A stretch of 64,000 bases of DNA from Lycorma delicatula (Eukaryota > Arthropoda > Insecta > Hemiptera > Fulgoridae). The DNA is taken from positions 153,231,320-153,295,319 of the forward strand of contig NC_134460.1 in assembly GCF_047948215.1 (NCBI RefSeq). Direction: 5' to 3'. The notes under the pieces were generated by a model. That model was given only the letters and a program-made list of their open reading frames with translations, did not search any database and was not told where the DNA came from. Both the position numbers and the translations under genes were made by a program. Positions 35,101-50,100 of this stretch are shown piece after piece (positions within the stretch are counted from its first letter, which is position 1; each line of letters starts with the position of its first letter).

Positions 35101-38100
35101 TTAGCCGGATCCGAATTTTCGGATGAAAATCGTAAGTATCTCGAAAACGGTTGGTCCTAGCGCTCTGAAAAACTAGCTCGATCCCCTGCGACGTTATCCC
35201 TTCCGCTCCCAGTGGTACCCGTCGGATGATAATATTTTCAAGTATTCCCGGGGCCCCGTTCATAAATTGGGGAGGGGTTGCAATGGGGTTCCACCGTAAT
35301 ATCTCGGCAACCGCTCTTCCGATTTTCAGGATTCAAACGGTGTATGTATCAACAAGTCGAGCGCTAACTGTTTAACGCATCGGGTAAACTCTTGATCGAT
35401 CGGATCTTGGTTATCCGGAAATTAAATCTTTTACAATTTAATGATACAGGGACAGTATCTCAGAATGGATTTGACAACAAGCTTTGATGGTGATATGTAA
35501 GATTATGTGAAAGTCAGCTTCAAATTAAAAATTTATGTTTTTGCCATATTTTTCTTGTGTGATAAATGTCATAAAAGGTGGGGACCAAATACGCTTAAGA
35601 AAAAATTGCCAAAAACATCAAATTTTTAATTTGAACCAATGACTTTCACGTATCTTTACACCATCAAAGCTTGTTGTCAAATTCATTCTAAGATACCGTC
35701 CTAAAATAATTTTTCACCTTTTAGTGCATTTAATTTAAGAGTGGTGTTTTAAACATTTTTTTTACATATTTTTAATTTATTTATGTGATTGTTTTTTTTT
35801 TAATAAAATAATGAACTATAAGCAAAAAGTAGGCACCGGAATGTACTGATCACTAGCAGAAAATCCCAATTCATTAGTATCAATTTCTAATGTAACTTTC
35901 ATTATAACAATTTTCATCATTCAGAAAAAAATTTTTTACATAAGAGGCAATCAATTTTGGACACCTAATAATCACATTCTGAGATGCCGCCCACCAGGGC
36001 AACTGGCCCAGAGGGCCTAGCTGCGAAGGCGTGCCATAGCTAGTATAATACTGCTGATATATATATATTAAATATTGCAAATTTAAAAAATTTGCTATAT
36101 TATCGATTAATAATCTTGTCACAGTGCTTTATTAGACATGAATTATTTAGTTGATTTAGGGTTGTCAGTTTAATAATATTGAGCCTTTTAAACATTATAG
36201 CAACAGAGTGCTCTGAAATATTTATATAATTATGAAATATTTTAACTGCTAATGATTCTTTCTGTGATCTTATATGTGCACCCTGTGGTCAGTAGCTCTT
36301 ACATATATTAAAACTGAATTATTACACTTGTTATTAAAAGTAATTTACTATTCAGTTTAGTCTCAAATTTTCGTTTAATTTTTTAAAGGTTTTACTTTTA
36401 TTTTAAATTGAACATCTTATAACTTTTAGGATGATCGAGGAATTTATGTTATTGGCAAATAAAACAGTAGCCAGTCAATTGTTTGATGTTTATCCAGAAA
36501 TTTCTCTCTTCAGAAAACATAGTCATCCAAATGTAAATTTAATGAGTGAATTAAAGACATTATTATTCAGTTGTGGAGTTGATATCGATATTAATTCTTG
36601 TAGAAGTTTATGCAAATCGTTATTGAAGTATAAGAAAAATGAAATCATGATTTTGGTTTTGTCTAAACTCATTATTTTAAAAATGACGGTAAGTTAAATG
36701 ACATTTTTATTATTTTAACTTAGCCTTTGATAATAAAAATTTATTTTTTCTCCTAAATTTGTAACAAAAAAAGGGATAGAATTTATAAACTTTAAATCTG
36801 GTTTCATAAAAGTAGAGGAAAATTACTTTTAAGTAATATTATGAATCTGCATGCTGTGGAGTCTTTCTTCACTTGGCTAATTCAGTTCAGATGAGTCATT
36901 ACTCATATAAACAACAGATGTAAAATGTTTAATTGTTGAATCAAAGTAGTAATGACTATGATGAAGAGTATCAGTAAGTATTACAGTAATAGAAAAAAAA
37001 ATCTTGTAGGCTCAATTCAAAAATGTTGATTTTCAAATTAAATATATTCCAAGATATATACCTACATTTAACCAAATAGAAAAAACTTTGCTGAAATGAA
37101 ACAACTAAAAATTGCTAGTTAAAATCTGGGAAGGAAAACAAATCTACAAATATATCAACCTTACTGGGATGATATTTTTCATTCTTTTATACACAATGGT
37201 TCAGGATTTTTCACAGATACTTATATGGTTCTATAAACCACTCTTTCTGGGGTCATACTTTAGTTACCGTCTGCTGTGAATTCACATTGTTGTCAATTTT
37301 TCTTTTTAACCATTGTTTGGTAATTCCACATCATTTAGTTATAATTATTCACAATAAATATTATGCGGTCTGTTCAGAAAGTTCTGCCACAGGGAATCCT
37401 ATGTCAGAATTAAGAGAAAATTGGACAAAGAAAACTCAGAATTTTTAAGAAATCTTTTTTCAACGCAGTAACCTTGCAATTCAATAGATTTTACAGACTT
37501 TCCGACTTGTAAATACTCTCAGTGTAATAAAATTTGTTCAACTCTGCAAAATAAACGGTTGACTCAGATTTGACCTCATCATTCAGAGTGAATCTTTTGT
37601 CCAGCAATCCATTTCTTCAGGAATGGGAAAAGGAAAAAATCACTGATAGCCAAATACAGCCCATGTGGAAGCACTTCAAAGCATGGTCATGGAGTTTTCC
37701 AGCATCAACCCAAGACATGTGTGCAGCGAGGCACATTGTCATGATGAAAGAGCTCTCTTTTGGCCAGATGTAGATGTTTAGCCTGAATAGAACATTCTTC
37801 AATCGATCCAGTAGTGAGACATAATATTCCTCAGCAGTGGGTCTTTTTATTGGTAGTTTATGAGCATCGCACTACATTAATCCCAAAAAACCATAACCAT
37901 GACTTTTCTATCAGATAGAGCATTTACATTTTACTTTGGCACAATTTTTCACCTGCTCCCACTCACTGTTTGGACAGCTATTTGGTCTGTGGCAAGAAGT
38001 GATGCTTCATATTTCATTTAATGTTATAAAACATCAAAGAAACCCAGCAGAATAGTGTTTAAATAAGTCTAAATATGTGATCTAGTCAGATAAATAAAGT

Positions 38101-41100
38101 TATACTGATGTTATGGATGAATTTACTCTACATGGGATGAGAGAAAGTTATGACAGAATAATTTTACACAAATGGTATCGATATTCTGACAGAAATAAAC
38201 ATGATATTGCTCTCATTATTCTAATGTATGGTATTAAATTAATAGGATGAAATGCATTATTTAAGCTGGCCTAATAAAAACTTTGTAATATCAAATAATA
38301 GTTGTAAAGTACTTTAATGCCGTTCATTTTTATGTTGAATAAAGTAATTTCAACTATTACCGCATGGCACACTGGCATGAATCGATGTTAGACAACAACA
38401 ACAGCCAGTCATAAAGAACATGGCATCCAATGGAGTAAATGGATAGGTGGGACAGCGCATTGTAATGAAATTTCTCATGAATGAAGGTGTAAATCTTGGT
38501 GAAATTTATTCATGACTCTTTGTACAGTATGGTGATAAGACTCTTAGTCGCAGTAAAACATTTGAGTGGTGCAAACATTTTAAAGAAGGCTGTACATCAA
38601 TGAGTGAAGATCCCAGTCGAGGTGGTTTGGAGCCACCAAAGTTACGGCCTGTTTTTTTGGGATAAAAATGGCATCATTCGCATCGTCCTACCCAGTGGAG
38701 TCAGTAATAACAGCGAGTACTACTGCAAAGTTCTTCAAGATGTACACATTGCTCTCAAGAAAAAATGACCTGGTGCAATCACTAAATGTGTTCTGTTTAT
38801 GCAGGACAATGCACAACCTCATACAGCCCAATATACGACATGCACATTACAAGATTTTGACTAGGAGTTACACCCTTGTATAGTCCAGATCTCACTTCCA
38901 GTAATTTTCACCTGTTCAGGCCCTTGAAATTGTTCATGGAGGCCAGCATTTCAACAGTAACGATGCGATGAAGCAGTCAGTCCTATCTTGGTTTCAAAGT
39001 AATGACAAATCTTTCTATACTGCAAGTAGACAAGCACTAGTGAAACGGTGGGATAAATGTTGCAAAGGATTACATAGAGAAATAAACATATTTTTTACTA
39101 TCATAAGTGTGCTCTATGTTTATTAAAACTTAATAGTCCTGTATTGACCTGAACGCCCCTCATAGATAGTGTACGCTACAAAAAACATTAATCTCTTAAA
39201 AACAAAATACCTGAAAACAACCTCTGTCTGTTTAAACCTTACTCCTCATTCACTAATGGAATTATGGATAAATTTATACATAAAATATCTGTAAAAGAAC
39301 AACTCAAGTCAGTTCATTAGTGCTTGAGCTTTAAGAGAATATAATTACATACATATGAATGTACTGATTTATAAAGAGAAGGGTTTATTGTAAGATAATT
39401 TTATTTTGTTATAAATTAACTTTTTTATAGAAATATGATGTGTATGATCTCTATAGATTTAGACATTACTGGGTGAAATTTTAATAATAAAGGTCATAGT
39501 ATCTAAATTAATTTCCATGTTTCTTTCTGTTACAAATTTTTACTGCATTTTTTTACCTATGTCTTAAGTTTACACAATAAGCCTACATTTTTTTAGCATT
39601 CTATTTTAGTTTCTGTGTTCTTTTTTCTTAACAGGGAGCTAAATATTGTTCTGTAAACGACAACAGCCTGCATCATTATGCTTTGAATGTTCCTCTATAC
39701 ACTCATTTTACATCACCTATTAGAAGATATGCAGATATAGTTAATCATCGTCTTTTGGCTGCTAGTATTGGATACACTGAAAAACCTGATTGGTCTCATC
39801 AATATGTAATGTCGTATGTATTACCTTATTAAATATCATATTTATTTTAATAATACCTTATATTGTTTTTAAGTCCTGAGAAAAAGTATAACAGAAAGTA
39901 CGCGTATTTTTATTAGTGATTTTTTATTTTTTCATATTTCTTCTCAGATATTTCTGTATTCTTTTAATGGCTGTCTTTTCTCATCACAAGCAATTATTTG
40001 TTACCTAAGTTGCAGGAAAAACAAACAAGATTCCAGCTTTCATCCCTCTTTTTCGCATGTATTCTCTCAACTGCTAAGTTTATAAAAAAATAATATCACA
40101 ATATCTAATTGACTTCGGATTTGTACAAATTTGCGATACATTAAATCTCCAAAGTAGAGTTATTAATTAAACAGAAAACACACCGACTGAGGTATGTCTT
40201 TTTGATCTTTAATTCATTTTCAAACTCTGCGTTTAATAATACTATTCTTATTGTGGTATTATCAGTTATTACTTTCTATTAAGCATAATGTTTGTTTCCA
40301 GAAAAAAATCATAGATCAGTTTTCTTCAGTTTGAAATGTAAATTGTAATTTTTTATTTTAAAATAAATTCTTAAATATTATTTAAAATCCTCATTATTAA
40401 TGTTAAAAGTAAATCGAGACATATACTCCACCACATCACATACTATCCATACAATCAACCTGCAGTAAAGAAAATTGCCTCAGCCTTTCATTTTGAAGGT
40501 CTAAGGTTTAAAATCTAGCCAGGCATGACATTTTTCATACGCTGCACAATTTCCATTCTATATTTCCATGTACAAGTTTCAAGCTTATGTGACGAATAAT
40601 TCATCGAGCAAATCCTTACATCTCGCTTCACACAGGAGCGGATCCAGCAACTGAATTTAGCGAGGGGTCATTGGAGGCAAGAGGTCACATTTTCCTATTT
40701 CCTTCTAATTGGGTTGGGTATATAGTATTTCTTACACTTTTATTGGATACATACTGTATGTTCTGAACTATTTTTAATTATGAAAAATTATTTAACCAAT
40801 AATTTTTATTGCTGTAAAAGAGGCAAAAAGGGGCGGTTTCTGGAAAACCAAAAAGAGTGTTAAGTTTCTTCAATTTTATTTCAATTTATAAAAATTAAGC
40901 TGTAAGTTATTCGAAGTGACCCTCATGGAGAATCCAGAAGCTAAGTTTTAAACTTAGATTGTTTAGTCCTAATAATTTTAATCAAAACTGCCATGCAATT
41001 AATCAAAATTATATAATAACATAAGAAGGGATAAAAGATAATAAGATGAAGATTTAAATTGAGTTGATTTTATTTGTTCATTGATTTCAATATATACAAT

Positions 41101-44100
41101 TAATTAATACATTACAATCCAAAATTTTTCACATTTTATTTTGTATAATAATTTATTTACAGAATAAATCCAACTCAATGATTACGAATCTTAGCGTACT
41201 GATTGATAACGTAATCTATATCAGTTTGCATGTTATTATGATTTATGCATTAGAGCAATATTAGTCTCTCTTAATTGCCTATTAAGAAAAAAGATATATT
41301 CACGTTAATTACTGAGTTGCAACTGGTTATTTTGTTGATAAAATGTTTCAATTCTTTTCAACTGGGTTTTCAAAATGCAAGGCCTTTGTGAGGGAGGCCA
41401 TTGCTCCCCCACTGGCTTCACAACATATAATATTGGACGTATGGTTTTTTGTTCATAATTTAGAATAGTTCCATAAAGAATGAAAGTTAAATTAAAGAAA
41501 TTGATCTTTTGTAATAAAAAAGTTATAATGAAACTATGCACTTATAACTTACACAAGATTACAGATGTATAAAACAATTAAGAAATATTCTTAATATAGA
41601 TGTATATTAAGTATAAAATGTTTGTATTAAGTGTAAAATATATATATATACAAAACAGGTAATGTATATTTATTACTAAAAGGGTCAAAAAATAAATAAA
41701 ATGGCAGATTTTTTTTATAAATAGCGGTTTAGAAAACCTGATATTTTAAAGAATTGTATAGTATCATACTGCCTTACGTAATATATGCTTTTCTTTAGTT
41801 TTCTCCTTATTCAGTCTCTGGAATGACCTTTTTCTGTTTCTACTGTCCTACTTGCATAAGAAACAACACTGCCTAGTATAACTGACCTGCAGTCCCAATA
41901 AAATGACTCGCCTTTAAGTCTCCACATATGTTCCTATAATAAATACTTTTCTTATTGTTATATATCTCCTTCATTTATACTGCATAAGAAGAATTGATGG
42001 TTTCTCATTTCCATTGTGAAGGAGAATGGTGTTTAAACTCATTTTTGAAGGAATCTACAAAAAAATCTGTCTTCTGTAGGATTGTGTTGCTGTCCAATAA
42101 AGAATTTACATCATTACAGTACACTATATTATCTTTTAACAAGAACAGGTGCTAAAATTTTTGCTGCCTAACAGAGAAAAATATTTAAATGCTGTTTTCA
42201 AGGAGGTTCCAGCCTTTTAACCTTGAAGCCAGTAACTTTGACTGTATTTTAGACAAATTAAGATCGCAAACCATACAGTTGAGTTCTGTTTGAGTAATTT
42301 TGTGAGGTTGATGTTCTTGCCTTGGAAATCTCGATCTTTGTCTTCTTCATTACTTTCTAAATCACCATTACTTTCTTCATCAATATTTCTTTCTAAACTC
42401 CGTGTTTCTGGAGAAACCTGAACATTTATCAGTTCACTGCATGTGGAATAGGTCTTACAGCTAAAGGAAGACTAGAATATGTGACAGATTTCTTGAATTA
42501 ACTTCTGCTACCTTTGAATTTTTTGATACAAAAGTAGCTAGCTCTCTGTGGTCCTTAAGTTCTCTTCATATCATAAGAACAGCAAAAGGAATTTGTTGCC
42601 GCTGTCCTCTTAGCCAGCTGCTGAGTAAAGTTACACAAGGATAAAGTTACACAGCAGATATGAGGGCCCAAGATTTTCCTGATCTCTTATTTTAGATTAA
42701 AAATAGAGTTCATATGATTTTTTAAAAGGAATAATATTTCTTCTTTGATTTTAAAAGTTAATTCTCCACCTGCACGTGCATGCACACACACAGTAAAAAT
42801 TGTTAGGATGATATATATGGGGAGTTTTCATAAAAATTAAACATTTTTGCAGAAACAATACATGTCTGTATCAGAAAAAGTAGGAATAAATCAAAAGACC
42901 AAACTTGTGAAAGAACTTTCATGAAAGCCAATACAAAACTGATTCTTTGGTCTGCGGTTTCCACAGAAAAAATAATTATTGAATTGACTATATCAATTAT
43001 GATGTCATTAGTTAAAGCTACAAGTTAAATCGTATGACTGTGTTAAATTTATTTTTCCTAGAAGGAATAAGTCATAGTGAATAGATAGTATCGATGTGAT
43101 TCTACAATGTAATGCTATACTAGTTACACCTGACATTCCTTGAAATTATTCCACTCCAAAGATATTCATATTCTATTATTAATTTGAACATTGACTCGCA
43201 ACAAATCTTTACTACTGTTTAGTCTTAAAAGAGAAACTAAATCGTTTTAGTAATTTTCATTTTTTACAAGTGACAATTACAAAAAAATGAAGCCCTTAGG
43301 ATAAATTTTGAGGTCATATTTCGATTCACTGTCAAAAATCACAAAAGAATTAGCCAAAATTACTTGTAATAAAACTTCTGAAGACCAGTATTATCAATAA
43401 TGACAATTAATATTATTAGATCGGTTCAATCAGTAAACTTTTTTTAAATTCAAACAAAAGTTATGATAACTACAAAAGATGTTTAAAGTGGTTAACTTGT
43501 TCAAGTTTGTAAAATATTGAAACTGTAGCAACTACATGATAAAACTCAACTTACCCAACTTAACTTATTAATAACTTAAAATAAAACTTACCCAACTTCT
43601 TGTTGTTTTCTTCTCTGATAAATTAATAAAATGTTTAATAATTTTTTTTTTTAGAGATTGGTAATTACACTGATATTCACATTTTTTGTCTTTAATTTTA
43701 TTTATAAACAGAGATATTAAACATAATGCTAGTTAATTTTTATTTGTGCTTACTTTTCAAAACGTTTTTTGATTTGGGCAGTTAAATTTGATCCTTTTTA
43801 ATTACATCAATCTATGATTTATGATATGTCTACAAAGTTAAAAATTTTGTTTAGTGATTTAGTCCTTCAATACTCAAAAATAAATTGGAAAACATTTTTT
43901 GGATGTAAAATTTGTTATTTATTATCTGCTTTAAAAAACGTTAAATTTTTATCATTTTTATCTGTATTTCAAAGATCTGATTAATATTTATTATAGTAAT
44001 TTAAATAATTTTGATTAATTAATAAGTTACATTTACAGAAAATAAATATCAGATTATCCAACCTTACCTAAAACAATATATTTTAATTTAAAACCAACTT

Positions 44101-47100
44101 TTGAAAATATAAAGTAGAATTTTAATTAAGAATTTTTCAAAAATATTAAATCCAGTATTATGTACTAAAATATTTTTACATTTTCTCTCATTGATGTACC
44201 ACTCATGAATACCCTTCAATCAGGAGCCTCTTTTTTGTAAAAACTTTTGTGTCTCATAATGATCTTTGTTACAATAATTCTTTGTCTTCATTGAAGCAAC
44301 ATTAGGGTTTTGGCTTTGCCATCTAATATCAAATATTTTATATTTGTTCAGTTTACTATAATTATTAAAGATTTGTTTGTAATCTTTTTCAGGTATAAAA
44401 CAAAATGTAATAAATACAAATTAAAACTGTTGTATATAACTAAATTATTCTGATTCCCTTTTCTTTTACTGTGGACTTCAGAAATTAATTATAAGTTTGT
44501 TTTACAGACATTCAGGTTTGTCTTCACAGTATACTGTGTGCAATGTTATGATGAATTGCTGACCTTCACTAGGATAGAACAGTTCACTGAAGTAGTTGAT
44601 AAAAACATCAGCAGATATCATTTTTCTTATATTTCTCTGTGTGTAAAACTTCTTTCTATATTGATTTTAGTGCAGGTTTAACATCTGTATATATACAGTT
44701 TTTATCAGTCTTAATTTAAAGAAAATTAAACATAAAAAGTGTTTTTAAAATTTTGTATTAAAGTGATAAATGGTATCTTATATTTACATTAAAACTTCAT
44801 ACTTTATGCTCTTTTTTTGTAGTTAGTCTCACGAACATCCTGAATTAATGTCCAGCAGTAATCTACTGACATGTTAACATTCAATTTACCTTTGTAATGA
44901 TTTTCCATCACTGAAATTGCTCGGTGGAAATGTACACCTATAATTTACTGCTCCAAGGTTTGATGAAAAGAAATCCAGTGACAGGAAATTTAATAATAAT
45001 TAATCTTAATTAATTTGGCATCAAAAAATGTTGATTCTCACTATCCCATTGACTGCTACTTTGATCCAACTTTAGGATGCAATATCAAATGTTTTATACC
45101 GATTCATCTGTTATAACTACAAGGTTATTGCTACAATTTTCATTATAAAATATCATTAATTCTTCTAATAACAAATGACATTATTGTTTTATTTTACTGT
45201 CGCTCATAACATTTGGCTTATAAATATCACAAATTTTCTAGTGAATTTTAGTAGTAGAATTGTTTTTCTATCAGGAACCAAATAACAGGTTTAACTTCAC
45301 ACTTGGAATTATTAATTATTTTATTGCTCATTATGAATTGACTGCATAGAGCATCTAACAAAAATAAAGCTGCACTAGCAAACCCTTAATCTAGGTTATT
45401 GATATAGGTAAGTATGCCATAAATTCACTGCTTTTACCCCAAGTATAAATTGGTAGTAAATTTAAAATAGTCAACTTTTAAAATACTTCTTAACGCTTAA
45501 GTAGTTCAGTTATTTTTTATTTATTAATTTTTTTTTTTTTTTATTACAGACTGGCTAAAACTTTAAACAAATCATCCAATAATGCTTCATGTCTGGAAAC
45601 TACCATGGAAAAATTCTTTTTGCAGTTGTATATAAAAAATCATGGGTCATTAATATTAAGATGTGCAGTAATTGAAATTCATCAGTATAATTTCACAGTT
45701 GTTTCACTTGAATATGGATTCCATGTTCAGGTTTTCACTGATGTTAGTACAATTTTTAAAGCTGCATATTATATTGATGTCTGTGCATGCAACGTATATT
45801 TGTTTAAGATTACCTGCTTGGATTGGCATTTAGTTGTATTTTGATTTTGTTAAATTTCAGTTATATATTTTATTAAGGAATGGTTGTAATCTTATATGCT
45901 AAAAGAATTCCTTTTAAATGATCTTTTCTGTACCACTATGGAGTAAAATCATCTTATATTTATACTTACATATGCACAGATTATCCTTCATTCAGTTAAT
46001 CAGTTGTCTTCTTTAAATTCTTGCCACAATGGCTGACTTGAATATCAATAAGCTTTTCGGTTTACCAGTATATTGGTTTTAAGTCTTCTGTTGACATTTT
46101 TTTTGATAGAAATTGTCAGGCCATACTACAAATTTTAAAATTCTACAGATGAAGGAATTGCTGGGATATGATTTGTAATGAATAAATAGTAAAATTGATT
46201 ACATTTTTCATCAATTACAGCAATTTTTCCATTTATCCAGTCAGGAAAATAACAAATTACCTTCCACTTATTTTTATGCAAAAATGGAGCAATGTAACTA
46301 CATAAAATTAGGTTTTCAATACTATATTGTCATATATTTTATTATTAATGAATGACTGGCACTAGATAGGGAATATCAGAGAGTTCCATCAAACCAGTCT
46401 AACAAATGAAGACAAAAAAAAGCTATTATTTATAATTGCTTTTATTTAATAATTTATAAAGAATTATATGTAAATTATAAGAGAGAGCTTAACTCAGCAA
46501 TGACAAATTGGTTACTTAAATTACAAAAATAAAAAAAATTCATAAAATCTTGCTTAATACTTTATGAATCTACTCTACATAATCACTGCACTAGACTTCT
46601 TATCGGTTTAGAAACTGAGTCACTCTAAAATTTTCCAGATGCGTGGTTTTGATGAAACCAGTTTTGTATATTCTGTAATGAATAAATTAGCTTCTTCCCA
46701 ATAAACTATTTTTTTCGAGTTCAATTTCTTCTAATTCCACTATGTCAACTCAATATTGTACGATTGTAAAAGATCAACATCAGAAGCAGTTAATACAGTA
46801 AATTCTTCACCTTCTATTTGTTGTCCAATCAATGTAATTTCAAGTTTTCCATTATTAGAAACACTTTCTTATTTTTCTTTTGCATTCAATGTTCATCAGT
46901 TTGTTTTTCAAATTTTTTTATTCACTGAATCATATCAATACTGTAATTCAACTAAATTCTTATAACATTGTGTCTATTTTCCTTCAGTTGATCAAATATT
47001 CTGTTATAGTATGTTTTATGGTTATTTTTTAAATATAGTTGTTATGCCTTAATCTAATAATCATATTATTGTGGTTTTATGGGTTATATAAAGATAAATT

Positions 47101-50100
47101 TAACAGTAGAATTTAGGAATTTAAGTGATTCAGATGATTAAGAATATGTTCTTAAATTATCAAGATTCTAAACAAAGTTTTGTTGATTATAATATTCTTC
47201 CACTTCTCAGAATAACGTAGTAGTAAGCGGTCTTTAAACAAACAACCAGCCATCCACAATTTCTTATAAGATTTCCAGTGATCAAGAAGGCAGTAGTTAG
47301 TAATTTTTTTTAGAAACTACAGGTTAGCGAAAGAATAAATTATTATCACCAGTTAACATTAAAATTATAATTTTCACAGCAGTCAAAAAAAAAATCAATT
47401 AATAACCAACCATATAACATTGTCTATATAAAATATATCAACATTTAGTCATTTTAATCCTCTTAGTTGGGAATTAGTAGATCTATGAAACAACCAAGTT
47501 AACGTGAATTCATATAAAATCAAGGATTTACTGCATGAGTAAACATGTAATAATTTTGTTAAGTTGACTTGTTATTTTGCTATTAAGTTTGCATTTCTTA
47601 GTTTTGTAATAGAGTTTATTTTAAGATAATTAACCACTTTATTGAATTGTTGGGAAAACACATATACGTTTGTATGATAACATAACATAAAAAATACTAT
47701 TATTGGAATATTATTTTTGTTTACTGAATCCTAATTTTTTTGAGAAGCTAATTTTACAAAATGAGAAAGTGATAAAGTATTTATTATTTTACTGGGTATA
47801 CCGATGATATTTGGCGACAATGCCTGCTGTAAATATAAGCTGTATTTCTAAAAACTAAATCAAAATAAAATCATTTCGCAAAAAGGATATTTGAAAAATA
47901 TAATCCAAGTAATAAATGAGAAAGATGAAGAAAAAATAACGCAGCAAAGATAATTAAACTTGATGTCTTGCACGTTTTAAATTTGAACAAGTTAACCCCA
48001 TGTTCTATTAAAAGCTGTTTGAGAAAAAGGGATACTTAACATATTAAAACTTTATTTATATGTTTGATTTTGTTAAAATTTGTTATGAATAACTTGTTTT
48101 TTATTTAATAATATTTAAATTAGATTTTCTGTAACCAGTAGAGTTACTTTAGATAAACACTTCATGTAATGAGATGTACTTAAAAAGCTGACAAATTTAT
48201 AATGTAAATGTTATGCGAGGCTATAAAAATTTAATGATTCTTTTTAAATGCACAATATAAAAAATGACATTTTGTAGCTATCCTTATGTGTTTTCACTCA
48301 TAATTAGTTATATTAATTCAAAATACTTAACAACATAATAAATCAATTATGGCTAGGAGAGAAATAATACTGATTCAGTAAGTAATTACTGATTTAAATC
48401 GCTTTTATATATTTTTTAAAAATGAGTTTCAAAATCTTGCATAATAGTACAGAGAATCTTTCACAGTCATCAGCCATCTTCAGTTTTCTTACTGAAAACC
48501 ATTGTTCACCTCTTTTCATAAATGATTTCAATCCCATCATCCTTAGTCTCTACAACGCTTCCATGTAGTGTAGTAGATGCTAAGTTTAGGTATTGTCTGT
48601 TGTATCATCTGACACTTCCTAACCACTCAGCTGTATTTTCTATATACTCAGTTGCAGATTTTACCCGTAGAGAAACTATATAGATGAAATTGTTATTGTT
48701 AAGATAATATTTATTATTATCATTTCTGTTAAGATCACTATAGTTTCTATCTTTAGTCATGCTTACCTTTATTAGCTTCATTCTTTTATCTCTTCTTGAC
48801 ACATTTGGAACCACTGTGTTGTCAAAACTTATTGTACTGATGCTTTAGATTTTCTGTTAATCTATATAGCATTTAGTGGATGCCCCTCCATATATTTGAT
48901 GTCATGACTTATCTGGCCTTTTTCTTGTTTACATGTTACTAATAGTTATACTTATCTTTTAATTTTATTTATCTATTTCCTGCTTTCAATAAATTGAGGT
49001 TCTTGTAAAGGGCATTTACTTGATTATTGATCTGTTTATTTATTATCCTTTTATTGTTACTTTTTAATTTAAAGTTTTCTAAAATGTTCATTCCTCTTCC
49101 GTTAACACATTTGTGAATTAATTTTGAGGATTCTTCCATTTTCATTGGGATACACCCTTGTTTTATTAAATGCACTGCATAATTAGAATTATTTTTTTGA
49201 TTTTTAAAAGATCTCATGTGTTATCTGTCATTATATCTTAATTTTAATTTTCTTCCTGTTTGTCCAGTGTATGTTGTATTGCATTTACATCTTATTTTGT
49301 ATATACCATTTTGTATGTATCTTTTTCTTCTATATTGCTATTAAAAACCTTTTTTAGTGTATTATTTGTATTTACAGCCATTTTTATATTATATTAAAGA
49401 ATTATTTAATTGGGTAAATTTCTTTCCCAGTAAATGTTAATTTACTCTATTTAAAATGTCTTTATTGTTTGTTGTTTTAATTTCTTTTAATTTATTTCTT
49501 TTTTTATTCATCTTTCTGATCATTTATTTTTTATATCCGTTATTTTCTGCTATAAAAAATGCCAACCAAACCCAGTTTACTTCAACAAGCCGGCATATTT
49601 TCAATAATTAATGGAGTCAAGAGTGAAAACTTTTCATACATACTTGCAGTTACAAACAGTGATGTACTGTTGACAATACTTATAAATGTTAATCAAGTTT
49701 CACCATTTATTATATTTAAATGAAAAACCCTTCTGGAAGTTGAGAAATTAAAAATAAAAAGTCAATGTAATTGTTAGATGCCAAGAGAGAGGATGGATGG
49801 ACATGTTGGTATCAGACTAAATGTGTGTTTGAGTATTTTTTAAAATTGAAAAACATTTTAACATTTCAGTGTTCATCTTAGTAATGGACAGTTTCTGTCA
49901 ACATGTGATGTAAAGTAAAGGCTTCAAGAAGATAAAAGAGAGCAAGGTTGTATTTCTGGTGGAATGACATCTTATGCGGTTACTTGATGTTCATATTAAT
50001 TGCTATTTTAAAACTCATTTAAAATTTTTATTTGGAGTGAATGGCAATTACAGTCCTTGAAAGACTTTTAAGAAGACTGAAAAAGCCCTAGTTTAATAAT

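Larger units (their letters stand above)
33662..35879 (+). repeat. 47-bp direct repeats 2.2 kb apart
   Basis: 33662-33708 and 35833-35879 share TGATCACTAGCAGAAAATCC-type sequence (GATCACTAGCAGAAAATCCC in both) with about four mismatches over 47 bp. They bracket the TIR element at 33763-35068 and the MITE at 35450-35701. Confidence 0.8.

Noticed and set aside
36431..36697. ORF starting at ATG 36431 as a separate small gene
   Set aside because: It is Dis3L2 exon F: the ATG completes a codon split with exon E, and the frame continues through a consensus donor.
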